Assembly (NCBI GenBank): GCA_964344985.1
Contig: CAYFPI010000025.1
Span: 1 to 6,550, forward strand
Length of the DNA: 6,550 nt
Direction: 5' to 3'
DNA from: Thioglobus_A sp964344985
GTDB lineage: Bacteria; Pseudomonadota; Gammaproteobacteria; PS1; Pseudothioglobaceae
Below the pieces are notes generated by a model, which searched no databases, had not been told where the DNA came from, and worked only from the letters and a program-made list of their open reading frames with translations. Below, piece after piece: positions 5,637 through 6,550 of the stretch; position 1 is the first letter of the stretch, and each line of letters begins with the position of its first letter. A program made the position numbers and the translations under genes.

Positions 5637-6550
5637 ATGTTAAGTAAAAAGCAACTTAGAAATGACATAGAAGCGGTTGCCGAAGCGCTTAAAATAAGAC
5701 ATTTTTCTTTTGATATCAAGGCGTTATCTGACTTAGAAAATAAAAGAAAAAAAAATCAAGTTCAGACACAAGAGCTGCAGAATTTAAGAAATACTCAGTC
5801 TAAATCCATTGGTAAGGCCAAAGCTGCTGGCGAAGATATTAAGCCATTATTAGATGGTGTTGCTGATTTAGGCGATAAGCTGGATTCTGCCAAGGCTGAA
5901 CTGCAAACAATCCTAGCTCAAATAGATGATATTGCTTTGTCTATGCCTAATATTCCTCACGAGTCTGTACCCGAGGGAAACTCTGAAGATGATAACGTTG
6001 AAGTATCAACTTGGGGCGAGCCTGGTGTGTATGATTTTGAGGTTAAAGATCATGTTGATTTGGGCGAGATTCACGGTCTTGACTTTGAAACAGCAGCCAA
6101 AATATCGGGCGCTCGTTTTTCGGTAATGACAGGGAAAATCGCTCGTCTTCACCGCGCATTAACACAGTTTATGCTAGATCAACATACCGAGGTTAATGGC
6201 TATACAGAAGCTTATGTTCCGTATTTAGTTAATGCTGAATCTTTAACCGGAACAGGGCAGTTGCCTAAATTTGAGGCAGACCTATTTAAAACGCACCTGC
6301 ATGGTGATGAGTGTGATGATGCGCGTACGTTGTATTTAATCCCAACGGGTGAGGTTCCAATTACCAATATGATGCGTGACACCATGGTAGGCGAGTCTGA
6401 CTTGCCATTGAAGTTTGTAGGCCACACGCCAAGCTTTAGATCAGAAGCGGGTGCTTATGGTCGTGACACACGCGGCTTGATTCGTCAACATCAGTTTGAA
6501 AAAGTAGAGTTGGTGCAAGTAGTCAAAGCTGAGGATTCTTATCAAGTGTT
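5637..6550 (+). CDS. serS: Seryl-tRNA synthetase (5' part, cut by window end)
   Basis: This cytoplasmic class II synthetase charges tRNA-Ser (and tRNA-Sec where present) with serine. The frame stays open from ATG 5637 to the window edge, giving 304 codons of an expected 420-430. The N-terminal arm (about 1-105) starts MLSKKQLRND and contains the charged coiled coil (about 27-98) that contacts the long arm of tRNA-Ser. The catalytic domain follows: GARFSVMTGKIARLHRAL (158-175), the serine-binding T-x-E motif as TGE (237-239) in LIPTGEVPITN, and motif 2 with FRSEAG (267-272) and GRDTRGLIRQHQFEKVE (275-291). The positions of TGE, the ATP-binding RSE (268-270) and Glu291 agree with E. coli SerS numbering as I remember it, so the N-terminal part has no net length change. 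Motif 3 lies beyond the window. AAGGAA (5617-5622) is 14 bases from the ATG, too far to be an ideal ribosome site, but no other start fits. Confidence 0.97.
   Translation, partial: MLSKKQLRNDIEAVAEALKIRHFSFDIKALSDLENKRKKNQVQTQELQNLRNTQSKSIGKAKAAGEDIKPLLDGVADLGDKLDSAKAELQTILAQIDDIALSMPNIPHESVPEGNSEDDNVEVSTWGEPGVYDFEVKDHVDLGEIHGLDFETAAKISGARFSVMTGKIARLHRALTQFMLDQHTEVNGYTEAYVPYLVNAESLTGTGQLPKFEADLFKTHLHGDECDDARTLYLIPTGEVPITNMMRDTMVGESDLPLKFVGHTPSFRSEAGAYGRDTRGLIRQHQFEKVELVQVVKAEDSYQV

Noticed and set aside
5926..6427. Short open frames on both strands at 5926-6126 and 6212-6427
   Set aside because: Both overlap the intact serS reading frame, which matches the family throughout.

Overview
The window looks like an AT-rich gammaproteobacterial chromosome segment. 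The 23S tail, the 5S rRNA, the zinc-finger thioredoxin 2 and the seryl-tRNA synthetase all read like gammaproteobacterial versions. The low GC and the gene mix recall marine sulfur-oxidiser lineages such as SUP05/Thioglobus, but that placement is an impression and was not tested.

Layout. (1) 1-640 is the distal end of an rRNA operon on the + strand: the last part of 23S, a short spacer without tRNA genes, a complete 5S and a very strong intrinsic terminator. A run of 10 N interrupts the last bases of 23S and looks like an assembly join, not missing biology. (2) 641-3860 is a tripartite TRAP transporter operon on the + strand. It encodes a substrate-binding protein of the TakP-like (so-called mannitol/chloroaromatic) group that carries a lipoprotein signal, then a small (DctQ) and a large (DctM) membrane subunit. 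A terminator-like hairpin lies between the binding protein and the membrane genes, and dctQ and dctM overlap by 4 bp. (3) 3861-4029 is an AT-rich convergent intergenic region with a 14-bp direct repeat and a weak terminator-like hairpin. (4) 4030-5552, on the - strand, holds in transcription order a single-domain rhodanese, an unrecognised conserved-looking protein with a very basic tail, and thioredoxin 2 (trxC). (5) 5553-5636 is a divergent intergenic region with a 15-bp perfect inverted repeat. (6) 5637 to the window end is the 5' 304 codons of serS on the + strand, cut by the window edge.

Working together: the TRAP genes form a sodium-driven uptake system, probably for a small organic acid. 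The rhodanese and TrxC both do thiol or sulfane-sulfur chemistry and sit on the same strand around the unknown protein, so a shared redox or sulfur role is possible but unproven. SerS and the rRNA genes are housekeeping. I found no mobile element, CRISPR array, tRNA gene or clearly new multi-gene system. The most useful leads are the lipoprotein binding protein with its internal hairpin, the unknown gene between rhodanese and trxC, and the inverted repeats at 653-687 and 5587-5601.
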